Shown here: one piece after another, positions 16,120 through 24,939 of the stretch
Layout: every line of letters starts with the position of its first letter
How positions within the stretch are numbered: the first letter of the stretch is position 1
Assembly (NCBI GenBank): GCA_002427505.1
Contig: DIRJ01000021.1
Location: forward strand, 7,679-51,548
Direction: 5' to 3'
DNA length: 43,870 nt
Source of the DNA: Mageeibacillus sp. UBA5439
GTDB taxonomy: Bacteria > Bacillota > Clostridia > Saccharofermentanales > DTU023
Program-made: the position numbers and the translations under genes
The notes under the pieces: generated by a model
What the model was told of the DNA's origin: nothing
The model's database searches: none
What the model saw: only the letters and a program-made list of their open reading frames with translations

Positions 16120-17784
16120 TTATCTGACAAACATAGCCACAATAGCCAGTATGGTACCGGTGATACCTTCACCGCCGAGCAGACCTGCTGAGATCAGCTG
16201 GAGCGGACCTTCTTTGTCACTCTTTTTCTTGCGAATAATCAGTTCCAATACACCACCCGCGAAGATAGGGATTGCCAGTCCGGCGCCTGTGAGCAGCAGG
16301 CCGATACCTATAATTGTTGCCGGAATCTTCAGCAATACCAGAACAATGCCGATTACTGCTGCGATGATAAAAACCAGCGGATTGCCTATGCCCGAGATCA
16401 TGGCTGTAACACTCTGGGCCTGAGCAGCCGGTAATCCGAATTCGGGGCCGAAACCGCCATAGCCTGATGCTAAAGCCACAAAGGCGAGCGTTGCAGTAAT
16501 AGCACCGAAGAAGCCACCGATAAACTCGATGAGTAATTGCGAAGAAGGCGCTGTTCCCAGCATGGAGCCGGTTTTGAAATCGTTCATCATGTCCCCGGCG
16601 TAACCGCAGGCTACAGCTACGATAGCAGCAATCAGGAAAGCGTGCTCAGCTGTAAGCGGCACCAGAAGCCGAATCGCCAGCAGCACAAGAATGCCGAAAA
16701 TTTCCATCGGATTGAGTCCTGTTTCACCTGTAATGATGGTGGACATGGCGCTGGCCAAAAAGACTCCTGCTAAGAGCAGTAAAGCAACCGCTGCAGATAA
16801 TCCCAGCACAATTGACAGAACAAAGGCAACCAGAACAGCAAGAAGTCCTAGTGGCAAGCGCTGTTTTTTGCGGCTTTGGCTGCTATTATTTTCTGCTTCA
16901 GCTATGTTCTCGCCGGTGCTTTTTTGAGTTTTTCTGCTGCGCCAGCTGCCAATCAAGGAGACCAGCAGAGTGGCCAGACCGGAGCCGACCATCAGACCGA
17001 TGGACGCTATCTGAATAAAGGATGCTGCTTCAGCTGCTGAAGCGAACCATTGCAGACTGACGCCGATACGGTTAATGGCGATAGCTCCAATGGCTGCGCC
17101 GCCTAACCACAGGGCGGTCGATTTGAAACCGATCAGGGAGCCGATGCCGATGGCCATGGGTGAAAGCTGGAAAGCCATGTTTACTCCTGCCAGCGAAAAG
17201 GCTGCCATAGCCGGAATTAGCTGGAAGTGGTCTCGCAACAAGACAAAGAGAGCAGCTATAATAAGAGCGCTGAACAAAACCCGGGCCCTGCTGCCGCCTT
17301 CGTGGCCGGCTTTCAAGGTTTCTGCCGAAGCCTGGCCGATCGGATAAGGCAGTTTTAATTGTTCAATAGCACGTTTTCTGTAAAGAGCACAGAGTAAAGT
17401 ACCAAGTACAACCCCGGTCAGTGCGACGATAAATATTGTCCAGCCATAGCGCCCCAGAAGTGAGTTGTCGCTTCCTGCTTCCGGAATTGTCCAGACACCA
17501 CTTATAAATAAACCCGGAATAGTAAAGGCCAGGCCTCCGGCTACCATTGCCCCGGCAGACATCCCGGTAGAAGCAACATTAACTTCCTTTAAGTTACTAC
17601 TTTTGAAAAGTCGCATCAAAGTCAGAGATAATACCGCAACAAATATTGTGGGCCAGGGCAGGGCGCTCATGCGTAAGGCGACATACATCGATGATGCTGT
17701 CATGAGAATAGAGCCGAATATGGCCAGAAGCAGTGCCCTGACAGTGAAATTGGGAAACAAAGATGATGAGCTTTCTTTCTTCAT
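16120..17784 (-). CDS. OPT (oligopeptide transporter) superfamily membrane protein
   Basis: Polytopic inner-membrane transporter of 554 residues, almost wholly hydrophobic with about a dozen or more membrane segments. OPT family marks: the N-terminal RALLLAIFGSILMTASSMYV, VNVASTGMSAGAMVAGGLAF, and the conserved block KLPYPIGQASAETLKAGHEGG, which corresponds to the family KLPYPEGxACAEVL segment. Family members carry small peptides or metal-ligand complexes by proton coupling. The start is the ATG five bases after GGAGG; an upstream in-frame ATG has no such site. It is convergent to the aldolase operon with its own terminator and is the last gene of the island. Whether it imports the substrate of the island is an inference from position only. 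Confidence 0.88.
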   Translation of the reverse strand: MKKESSSSLFPNFTVRALLLAIFGSILMTASSMYVALRMSALPWPTIFVAVLSLTLMRLFKSSNLKEVNVASTGMSAGAMVAGGLAFTIPGLFISGVWTIPEAGSDNSLLGRYGWTIFIVALTGVVLGTLLCALYRKRAIEQLKLPYPIGQASAETLKAGHEGGSRARVLFSALIIAALFVLLRDHFQLIPAMAAFSLAGVNMAFQLSPMAIGIGSLIGFKSTALWLGGAAIGAIAINRIGVSLQWFASAAEAASFIQIASIGLMVGSGLATLLVSLIGSWRSRKTQKSTGENIAEAENNSSQSRKKQRLPLGLLAVLVAFVLSIVLGLSAAVALLLLAGVFLASAMSTIITGETGLNPMEIFGILVLLAIRLLVPLTAEHAFLIAAIVAVACGYAGDMMNDFKTGSMLGTAPSSQLLIEFIGGFFGAITATLAFVALASGYGGFGPEFGLPAAQAQSVTAMISGIGNPLVFIIAAVIGIVLVLLKIPATIIGIGLLLTGAGLAIPIFAGGVLELIIRKKKSDKEGPLQLISAGLLGGEGITGTILAIVAMFVR

Positions 17785-17938
17785 TAGAACCTCCTTCGTC
17801 TTTTCTTCTATAAGAATAGATATTAACACTAAAAAACTGATTGTATTGACACATTTTGACTGTTAAAAATAGAAAATCTTTTTATTTTCTCTTTATGCTG
17901 ATTGTAGTAGGATGTTAGCTCTCCGGACCGAAATAAAC

Positions 17939-17947
17939 TGTTATAAT
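17939..17947 (+). promoter_or_regulatory. Extended -10 promoter upstream of hpf
   Basis: TGTTATAAT (17939-17947) is a consensus extended -10 element. No good -35 box is seen 16-18 bases upstream. It lies 53 bases before the hpf start and is the only clear promoter in this 215-base divergent gap. Confidence 0.6.
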
Positions 17948-17999
17948 ATAAGCAACTAAAGAGCATCCATTCACTTGGAAAGCGAAAGGAGCAGTGCAA

Positions 18000-18542
18000 A
18001 TGCATATAGAGATTTTAGGCAAAGATATTCGTGTCAGTGACCAGCAAAAAGAGAAGATCGAAAGGAAGCTGGAAAAGTTCTCTCGCTATTTCGGCGATGA
18101 GGCGCGCGCAGAGGTAATGATTCAACCCGAAGGTGATCAGGTGCGAGCAGAGATGACCATCAAGATCCGCAGACACTATTATCGCGCGGAAGCAGATGCC
18201 CCCGATTCAATTTCTGCCGTAGAGCAGGCTATCAACAAGCTGGAGCGCCAGATACGCAAGCAAAAATCCCGCATGAAAAAGCAGAAGAAAGAATACGCTT
18301 ACATGAGAGAATTTTTTGCCAATGAGCCACTATCCGTTCCCGATGATGAGACTGAGATGGAGATGGATATTATCCGCCGCAAGAGTTTTCAGATTGATCC
18401 CATGACACCGGATGAGGCCATTATTCAGATGGAAATGCTGGGACATTCTTTCTTGCTTTTCCTTAGTGAAGAGAATAATAAAGTTGCCCTGATTTACAAA
18501 CGTAACGATGGCAACTACGGTCTTATTGAACCGGAGTATTAA
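18000..18542 (+). CDS. hpf: Ribosome hibernation promoting factor, long form
   Basis: Binds the 30S decoding region and, through its C-terminal domain, dimerises 70S ribosomes into inactive 100S particles when growth stops. The N-terminal domain (residues 1-about 100) has the S30AE/YfiA fold sequence (HIEILGKDIRVSDQQKEKIE, then RKLEKFSRYF). A linker and the C-terminal dimerisation domain follow (about 125-180: RRKSFQIDPMTPDEAIIQME, LGHSFLLFLSEENNKVALIY). Its 180 residues match the long form typical of Firmicutes. The ATG is eight bases after AAGGAG; a GTG two bases after the site is too close. pcrA begins directly at its stop codon, so the two are linked in one transcript. Confidence 0.96.
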   Translation: MHIEILGKDIRVSDQQKEKIERKLEKFSRYFGDEARAEVMIQPEGDQVRAEMTIKIRRHYYRAEADAPDSISAVEQAINKLERQIRKQKSRMKKQKKEYAYMREFFANEPLSVPDDETEMEMDIIRRKSFQIDPMTPDEAIIQMEMLGHSFLLFLSEENNKVALIYKRNDGNYGLIEPEY

Positions 18543-20921
18543 GTGCAATCAAATCAAATTGATCCATTAATAAATCAAAATACAGCGCCCGCTGATGCTA
18601 GTGAAGTCAACTCTTGCGATGAGGCTTTACTTGCTAATCTCAATCCCGAACAGCGGCGCGCTGTTCTTACAACCGAAGGTCCTCTTCTGGTGTTAGCCGG
18701 AGCAGGTTCAGGCAAAACACGTGTGATAACGAGTCGTGTTGCCTGGCTGGTAAAGCATAAGCATGTGCATCCGGCGCAAATACTGGCCATTACTTTTACT
18801 AATAAGGCAGCCAACGAGATGAAAGAGCGCATCTCCGATTTAATCGGTCTTGACGCACGCGGAGCCTGGATCGGGACCTTTCATTCTATGATGCTGCGCA
18901 TTTTGCGCCGTCACGCCGAAATGCTCGGCTATCGATCACAGTTTGCAATTTTTGATACCAGCGATCAGGAACGGGTTATGCGGGATGTGCTGGAAGAACT
19001 GAATATATCTAAACGAAGCTTAACACCGCGCGAGGCCCTGAACAGAGTAGGTAATTTCAAGAATAAAGGCATGAAGCCATCTGATATCAGAAAAAGCCGC
19101 TCTGGCTACATGGCTGAGGACTTGGCTAAGATCTACGAGAAGTATCAAAAAGCCATGTTTGAGCGCAACGCAATGGATTTTGATGATATTCTTCTGCAGA
19201 CACTGCGGCTATTTGCTGAGCAGCCACATATTTTGGCCCAGTATCAATATCAGTTCCGCTATATACTGGTTGATGAGTATCAGGATACAAACAGAGTGCA
19301 GTATGATCTGGTGCTGCAACTTTCAGACCAGCACAAAAATCTCTGTGTTGTCGGAGATGATGACCAGTCCATTTACTCTTTCCGGGGCGCTGATGTACAA
19401 AACATCCTGGATTTCGAAAAGGATTTTCCCGATGCCACGGTTATACGGCTGGAGCAAAACTATCGCTCTACCTCTGTTATTCTGGCAGCAGCCAATAATA
19501 TTATTCAGGAAAATACTGCGCGCAAGCAAAAACGGCTTTGGACAGCCATAGCCGGCGGTGAGCCGATTATGCTTTATCGAGCTGATGATCATTTTGATGA
19601 GGCCCGCTTTGTCGCCCGTGATATCGCCCGAAGACTGGAAGCAGATGATAAGCCGGCCGATTTATCATTCGCCGTGCTCTACAGAATGAATGCTCTCTCC
19701 AGAAATATTGAATACGCCTTGCGTGACAGCAATATCAACTACCATATCTACGGCGGCACCCGTTTCTATGACAGGCGTGAAATAAAAGACGTGACTGCCT
19801 ATTTAAGATTGATTATGACGCCGGATGATGATGTGGCTTTCCGCCGCGCGGTGCAGGCGCCCCGACGCGGTATTGGTGAAGTTACTGTTGAGCGTATTAA
19901 TGCGCTGGCCGGCGAGAATCATGTCAGCATGCTGGAAATTTCACGTCATGCTGATACTTATGAAGACCTGACTCGAGTCGCGGGGCGCGTGTCCGGATTT
20001 GCTCAGCTGATCGATGGACTGAGAGCCAAGCTGGACCAGGCAGAAGGCAATATGACTCTGGCCGACTTTATACGCTTAGTTGAACATCACTCCGGTATGA
20101 TCGCTGCTTTAAAGGAAGAAGCGGAACGCGGTAATACTGAAGCTCCATCCCGTTTGGAAAACCTGCAGGAACTTTTGTCCGATGCTTTGGAATTTGAGGC
20201 TAATCTTCTGCGCCAGAATGAAGAAGGGGCTTTTGACGATCCTTTCTATGAGCAGGAAGAAGAGGAACTCACTCCGGTAACAATTTTGCAGAGCTTTCTC
20301 GAACGTACAGCCTTATACACGGATCAGGATACTGAAGGTGAGGAAGCTGTGGTCAGCCTGATGACCATTCACAGTGCCAAAGGTCTGGAGTTCGATGTTG
20401 TATATCTGGTGGGTGCAGAAGAGGGTATTTTCCCCAGTTCGCGCTGTTTCGAAAGTCCTGACGGGCTGGAAGAGGAACGCCGGCTGGCTTATGTGGCAGT
20501 CACACGGGCCAAGCAGGACTTGCTGATCACAACCGCAAACAATCGGCTTCTGTTCGGTTCAACCCAGTATAATCTGCCATCTCGTTTTATCGATTCTATC
20601 CCGGAGGATCTCTTGCAAAGGCGCGGCACCGCTGTGCAGCAAGGCGATTACTCCTCAGCCGCCAGAGCGCAGACAGACCGCAATTTGTTTGCTGCCACTG
20701 TCGCATCCGCCTTCAGTGAGCGTATTAGCCAAAGCTCTGAAAAGACCGGCGGCCTGGATCCTAAAGACCTTTCAGTGGGTGATAAAGTCCGGCATGCAAA
20801 CCGTGGTCTAGGGGAAATCATCAAGATCAATATAGTCGGCGGGGATGCCATTTTAACTATTGATTTCGATGGAGAAACAAAAAGATTCATGGCCAGCCAA
20901 TCTTTCCTCACTAAGGAATAA
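18543..20921 (+). CDS. pcrA: ATP-dependent DNA helicase PcrA/UvrD
   Basis: Superfamily 1A 3'-5' helicase acting in repair, plasmid replication and clearing of RecA or RNA polymerase from DNA. All motifs are present: Q motif LNPEQRRAV (33-41), Walker A GAGSGKT (53-59), Ia ITFTNKAANEM, Ib GTFHSMMLRILRRH, II DEYQDTN, III GDDDQSIYSFRGA, IV LEQNYRST, V TIHSAKGLEFDVVYLVGAEEGIFP and VI VAVTRAK. The C-terminus carries the PcrA-type Tudor-like domain (SVGDKVRHANRGLGEIIKI). At 792 residues it is slightly longer than the usual 720-760, partly from a disordered N-terminus of about 30 residues. The GTG start sits immediately after the hpf stop, with GGAG five bases upstream. Confidence 0.97.
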   Translation: MQSNQIDPLINQNTAPADASEVNSCDEALLANLNPEQRRAVLTTEGPLLVLAGAGSGKTRVITSRVAWLVKHKHVHPAQILAITFTNKAANEMKERISDLIGLDARGAWIGTFHSMMLRILRRHAEMLGYRSQFAIFDTSDQERVMRDVLEELNISKRSLTPREALNRVGNFKNKGMKPSDIRKSRSGYMAEDLAKIYEKYQKAMFERNAMDFDDILLQTLRLFAEQPHILAQYQYQFRYILVDEYQDTNRVQYDLVLQLSDQHKNLCVVGDDDQSIYSFRGADVQNILDFEKDFPDATVIRLEQNYRSTSVILAAANNIIQENTARKQKRLWTAIAGGEPIMLYRADDHFDEARFVARDIARRLEADDKPADLSFAVLYRMNALSRNIEYALRDSNINYHIYGGTRFYDRREIKDVTAYLRLIMTPDDDVAFRRAVQAPRRGIGEVTVERINALAGENHVSMLEISRHADTYEDLTRVAGRVSGFAQLIDGLRAKLDQAEGNMTLADFIRLVEHHSGMIAALKEEAERGNTEAPSRLENLQELLSDALEFEANLLRQNEEGAFDDPFYEQEEEELTPVTILQSFLERTALYTDQDTEGEEAVVSLMTIHSAKGLEFDVVYLVGAEEGIFPSSRCFESPDGLEEERRLAYVAVTRAKQDLLITTANNRLLFGSTQYNLPSRFIDSIPEDLLQRRGTAVQQGDYSSAARAQTDRNLFAATVASAFSERISQSSEKTGGLDPKDLSVGDKVRHANRGLGEIIKINIVGGDAILTIDFDGETKRFMASQSFLTKE

Positions 20922-20970
20922 AGCTTGCCAACTGCTTTTTTGAAGGCTGTATTCATAAAAGGACTAAGTT

Positions 20971-22137
20971 ATGAGTGAGAGACAAAAGTCGTTTTTTGAT
21001 CATGAAAAAAGAGCAATAACACCGCGACAAATTAAAGAGCAAAATGAAGCGCAGACTCTCTCGCCTTTTGCTCAGCTTTCAGCTCAGAGCCGCGGCCGCG
21101 CCAAGCCGGAAGAAGAATGTCAGGTGCGCACGATTTTTGAACGTGACACCGGACGTATTCTTTATTCATTGCCCTTTCGACGTCTGCGCCACAAAACACA
21201 GGTGTTTTTCAGCCCGCAAAATGACCATGTCTGCACGCGCATGGAACATGTGCTTTACGTCAGCTATCTGGCGGAAGTGATTGGCAGCGCCCTTAACTTA
21301 AATACTCATCTGATCCGCGCTATAGCTATGGGGCATGATCTGGGACACGCTCCTTTTGGTCACTCAGGTGAGACTGTTCTCAATGAACTGATCCAGCAGC
21401 ATGGCGCTGAGTTCAGCTTTCAACACGAGCTGCATAGCCTGCGGGTGGCTGATTTGCTGACTGATCATCATGGTAAACACGGCTTAAACCTGAGTTTTGA
21501 GGTTCGCGACGGTATCGTATCACATTGCGGCGAAATGTATGCTGAGTATGTCCTGGTTCCTGACCGCAATAAAACGGAAAAAGACCTTTTCAATACAACA
21601 GCAGGCCTGACCATGCCTGCTACACTGGAGGCTTGTGTAGTCAGACTATGTGACCGTATCTCCTATGTCGGACGTGATATTGAAGATGCGGAAAGATCCA
21701 ATTTAATGTCCTTTGCTGAATTGCCTCCGGATTTGCGCTTTACTTTGGGCGAGAATAACAGTGCTATTGTCAACACCCTGGTCCAGGATGTGATCAGCAG
21801 CAGCTGGGGGCAGGATACGATTTGTTTGTCGCCGCAGATTGGGGCTGCCCTCAGAGAACTTACAGAGATCAATGTCACCCGTATATACAATGCTACTAAA
21901 GTCCGCCGCTTTGAACGTGAAGCACGAAATATTATTGAAGGACTCTTTGAACATTTCCTTAAGCTGTCACGCATAATGCCTCAGGACAGGTACGATGAAA
22001 ACAGCCAGAAATTCTATGAGTTTTATAGTCAGCATCCGGAATTCACTGCTTCGCCTGTGCGCAAGATTGTGGATTATATCGCCGGAATGACAGACTCGTA
22101 TGCACGCCGGGTTTTTTCGGCGATTTATCAAGTGTGA
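20971..22137 (+). CDS. dgt: dNTP triphosphohydrolase, dGTPase-like HD-domain protein
   Basis: HD-superfamily enzyme that splits dNTPs into deoxynucleosides and tripolyphosphate (388 residues). Metal ligands: H93 in TRMEHVLYV, then H122/D123 in HDLGHAPFGHSGE, the signature of dGTPase-like enzymes, with the conserved LPFRRLRHKTQVF block at 67-79 and RLCDRISYVGRDIEDA further on. The C-terminal part ends in a helical domain. It begins 49 bases after pcrA, with AAGGAC upstream of the ATG. The next gene is another HD-domain nucleotidase 14 bases downstream, so the pair may act in series on deoxynucleotide pools. Substrate preference among dNTPs cannot be read from sequence. Confidence 0.93.
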   Translation: MSERQKSFFDHEKRAITPRQIKEQNEAQTLSPFAQLSAQSRGRAKPEEECQVRTIFERDTGRILYSLPFRRLRHKTQVFFSPQNDHVCTRMEHVLYVSYLAEVIGSALNLNTHLIRAIAMGHDLGHAPFGHSGETVLNELIQQHGAEFSFQHELHSLRVADLLTDHHGKHGLNLSFEVRDGIVSHCGEMYAEYVLVPDRNKTEKDLFNTTAGLTMPATLEACVVRLCDRISYVGRDIEDAERSNLMSFAELPPDLRFTLGENNSAIVNTLVQDVISSSWGQDTICLSPQIGAALRELTEINVTRIYNATKVRRFEREARNIIEGLFEHFLKLSRIMPQDRYDENSQKFYEFYSQHPEFTASPVRKIVDYIAGMTDSYARRVFSAIYQV

Positions 22138-22151
22138 GGGGAGAAACAGTC

Positions 22152-22754
22152 ATGACTACCGCTTTCTTTGCTATGATGCACCGACTCAAATATATTCAGC
22201 GCTGGGGACTTATGCGCAATACGGAAAGCGAAAACGTGCAGGAACATTCGCACGAAGTAGCGCTTATTGCTCATGCTTTAGCTATTCTGCGTCAGCATAA
22301 GTTTTCCGAGGGCAGAATTTGTCCTGATCCTGATTATGTCGCCGCCCTGGCTCTTTATCATGATGCTGCGGAGATTATGACCGGAGACATGCCTTCACCG
22401 ATCAAGTATCACAATGATCCCATGCGCAATACATACAAAGCGATCGAGGCAGAGGCTGCCGAAAAGCTTCTGTGTATGTTACCGGAAGAGTTACAGGCTC
22501 TTTACGAAAAGTACCTTATTCCTGCTGATGATCAAATGACGCTCGAAGCTTTGAAACTCGTTAAAGCAGCCGACCGTTTTTCCGCCTGCATTAAATGTCT
22601 GGATGAGCTTAAGGTGGGGAACAAGGAGTTTGTCAGTGCTTATGAGGATATCAAGCAGCGTTTAACGGATCTGGACCTGCCTGAGGTAGCCTGGTTTACC
22701 GAACATGCACTCCAGGCATATTCTGCCTCTCTGGATGAAATAAGCGCATTTTGA
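22152..22754 (+). CDS. yfbR: YfbR-like 5'-deoxynucleotidase (HD domain)
   Basis: HD-domain phosphohydrolase similar to E. coli YfbR, which removes the 5' phosphate from deoxyribonucleoside monophosphates. The 200-residue protein shows the family N-terminus FFAMMHRLKYIQRWGLMRNT, the first histidine in NVQEHSHEVA (H32 or H34), H70/D71 in LYHDAAEIMTGDMPSPIKYHN, and D in KAADRFSACIKCLDEL. The ATG eight bases after AGGGGAG is chosen; an in-frame GTG overlapping the dgt stop lies before that site. Paired with the dNTPase gene it suggests a small deoxynucleotide-clearing module. A 214-base gap with a candidate regulated promoter follows. Confidence 0.92.
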   Translation: MTTAFFAMMHRLKYIQRWGLMRNTESENVQEHSHEVALIAHALAILRQHKFSEGRICPDPDYVAALALYHDAAEIMTGDMPSPIKYHNDPMRNTYKAIEAEAAEKLLCMLPEELQALYEKYLIPADDQMTLEALKLVKAADRFSACIKCLDELKVGNKEFVSAYEDIKQRLTDLDLPEVAWFTEHALQAYSASLDEISAF

Positions 22755-22795
22755 TTTTTATTATTACTTGTATATGACATAGAGCTTAAATCGAG

Positions 22796-22837
22796 TTGAC
22801 AATAAGTCTTTAAAACCGCTGTATAGTAACGGTTTTA
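22796..22837 (+). promoter_or_regulatory. Candidate regulated promoter of the dockerin-cohesin genes
   Basis: TTGACA (22796-22801) and TATAGT (22822-22827) are 20 bases apart, too far for good basal activity. The -10 box sits inside the loop of a perfect inverted repeat, TAAAACCG (22811-22818) and CGGTTTTA (22830-22837). A repressor or activator site over the -10 is a reasonable reading. A weak terminator for yfbR is the alternative, but no T run follows. A second small palindrome, ATTAGT-ATC-ACTAAT, is at 22853-22867. The long leader (over 130 bases) before the dockerin gene holds nothing else I recognise. Confidence 0.45.
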
Positions 22838-22968
22838 CCCTATTATGCTAAAATTAGTATCACTAATATTTCGTGTCAAAATGCCAATATTTATGTATGC
22901 ATGAATTATTGAACCGATGATTTTTGCTCGAGAATCTGGTGAAAGCTGTATAGGGAAGGAGAGGGACT

Positions 22969-24921
22969 TTGAGATATCGCAAAGTTGATAGTGTGCCGAA
23001 ATTTCGTGATCAGAAAGGCCCGGGTTTTCCTTTTCTCGCACGTATTTATGTCCTGCCGCTTTGCCTGCTTTTATTGCTTTCGTCCCTTGCTGCTTTCTTT
23101 TTAGCAGTCAGCCTTGCCGGCAAGGAGGAGGCTGCTGCATATACTGACTTTGAAGCATATCTGGATCAGCAGGCTTTTCCCGAATCATACCGTCCCGCCT
23201 TAAGAATTCTTCATGAAAAATATCCCAATTGGAAATTTACAGCATCCCATCCGGTAAACGCTAATGGTACAGCTATGACCTGGAGTACGGTTATTGCTTA
23301 TGAAAGCAGCCTGGAGAGGAAAAACTCTGTTCCGGCTTCATATTCCATAGGCCAACGATCTTTTGACAAGGGCGCCTATAATTACAAAACAAACAGTTGG
23401 TATGCTTCTGATGCCGGGTTTTACTATGCCAGCCCGGAAATTATTGCTTACTATCTTGATCCGCGTAACTTCCTCAGCGAAAGGGATATCTTTCAATTCG
23501 AAAATTTATCTTACAATCCTCAGATCCATACCCGTGCAGAAATTGCTCAGAGTCTCAGCGGCACATTTATGGCTGATGGTCCGTCCATTCCTGTTGTTGA
23601 CCAGAACGGAAAGTCCTCCAATATGAAATATCCTGATATTCTGATTAAGGCGGCGGAATGGAGTAATGCAAATCCGGTATTTCTGGCCAGGAGAATAATT
23701 CAGGAAGTCGGGGCAGGAGGCTCGGATTCTGTCAGTGGTACAACAGCAAGCTATCCGGGTATCTATAATTTCTACAATATTGGTGCCTACTCCGGCATAT
23801 CACCTATTAATAATTGCCTGCAATTCGCAAAATATGGGTCAGAGGGCGTAAAGGACAGCTTTACATCTGCCGACAAGGAACTGTATCTCTTACCCTGGAC
23901 AAACCCTTATCTGGCGATAGTAGGCGGGGCCCGCTGGATCAGTGAAGGTTACATTAACGCCGGCCAAAATACCCAATATTATCAAAAATGGAATATAGAT
24001 TATAATCACCGCTATGGACCCTGGTGGCATCAATATATGGGCAATGTTATCGCACCTGCCAGCGAGGGCGGGAATGCTTATGATGCATATCAAGCACTTG
24101 GACAGCTTAACAAAGCTCACGAATTCATCATTCCGGTAATTGCAGAGATGCCTGCTGAAAAAGCTCCTTTCCCTACAGATAATCGCAGCCGTAACAATTG
24201 GCTGCAAAGTATCACGGTATCCTCGGGAGTTATGAAACCAGCCTTTGGCCCTGAAACAAACAGTTATTCAGTTACGGTTGCTGAAGGTGTAGAGAGCTTC
24301 ACCGTAAATGCCAGTGCCTACCTTTCTTCCTGCACTATAAATGGCCGCGGTGTATACAAGCTGGAGCATGGTGAAAATACCATAAAAGTACAGGCTGTAT
24401 CAGAACGTGGTGATGTGAGAGATTATTATCTGACCGTTACCAGATCAGGAGAGCCCGGAGATTCTGCGGACAAGCCGGAAGCAAGCATGAGCAGCAGCAC
24501 ACTCAAGGTAGGTAGTTCTTATGTCACTAATGCTGATCCGCAGAAAGGTCAAAATACTGTAAATTATTTGAATGATAATTTACAGCTGCCGGAAGGTTAT
24601 AAACTGGTGATTTCTGTGGATGGCAAAGCAGTCACTTCCGGTATTGTCGGTACCGGGGCCAAACTATCACTTTTCTACTCAGATGAGCAGGAATCCACTC
24701 TAGACTACTATCTGCTGATTTATGGTGATCCGAGTGGTGATGGCAAGATTGATTCATTAGACACAATGGCTATAACGAGATATATTCTCGAAATGTATGA
24801 GCCTTCTGAGCTGGAGAGACTGGCAATGGATGTGACACAAGACGGGAACGTTGACTCTGTCGATATGATGTGGGTGATTCGTCATATGCTTGAGATTGAA
24901 TTCTTGAAACAAGTCAAATAG
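22969..24921 (+). CDS. Secreted glucosaminidase-like cell-wall hydrolase with C-terminal type I dockerin
   Basis: Exported 650-residue protein. Segment 1-55 is a long signal/anchor with one hydrophobic helix (about 26-50). Residues about 65-395 match, by memory, the clostridial N-acetylglucosaminidase-like family (FPESYRPALRILHEKYPNWK, YYLDPRNFL, FQFENLSYN, ARRIIQEVGAGGS, YNFYNIGAYSG), with E246 a candidate acid catalyst. Residues about 410-492 form a cadherin-like beta-sandwich domain (WLQSITVSSG...DYYLTVTR). Residues about 505-584 are an X-module-like domain, and 586-646 a type I dockerin with two calcium loops (D587-D598 and D621-D632). TTG is used as start, seven bases after AAGGAG. The membrane cohesin gene follows after 18 bases. 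Peptidoglycan as substrate is an inference; the dockerin is clear. Confidence 0.87.
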   Translation: MRYRKVDSVPKFRDQKGPGFPFLARIYVLPLCLLLLLSSLAAFFLAVSLAGKEEAAAYTDFEAYLDQQAFPESYRPALRILHEKYPNWKFTASHPVNANGTAMTWSTVIAYESSLERKNSVPASYSIGQRSFDKGAYNYKTNSWYASDAGFYYASPEIIAYYLDPRNFLSERDIFQFENLSYNPQIHTRAEIAQSLSGTFMADGPSIPVVDQNGKSSNMKYPDILIKAAEWSNANPVFLARRIIQEVGAGGSDSVSGTTASYPGIYNFYNIGAYSGISPINNCLQFAKYGSEGVKDSFTSADKELYLLPWTNPYLAIVGGARWISEGYINAGQNTQYYQKWNIDYNHRYGPWWHQYMGNVIAPASEGGNAYDAYQALGQLNKAHEFIIPVIAEMPAEKAPFPTDNRSRNNWLQSITVSSGVMKPAFGPETNSYSVTVAEGVESFTVNASAYLSSCTINGRGVYKLEHGENTIKVQAVSERGDVRDYYLTVTRSGEPGDSADKPEASMSSSTLKVGSSYVTNADPQKGQNTVNYLNDNLQLPEGYKLVISVDGKAVTSGIVGTGAKLSLFYSDEQESTLDYYLLIYGDPSGDGKIDSLDTMAITRYILEMYEPSELERLAMDVTQDGNVDSVDMMWVIRHMLEIEFLKQVK

Positions 24922-24939
24922 ATTATCGGAGTTGAATAA

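Noticed and set aside
17846..17874. TTGACA plus TAGAAA as a rightward promoter for hpf
   Set aside because: The -10 match is poor at an 18-base spacer and it lies over 120 bases from the gene; the extended -10 at 17939-17947 is a better candidate.
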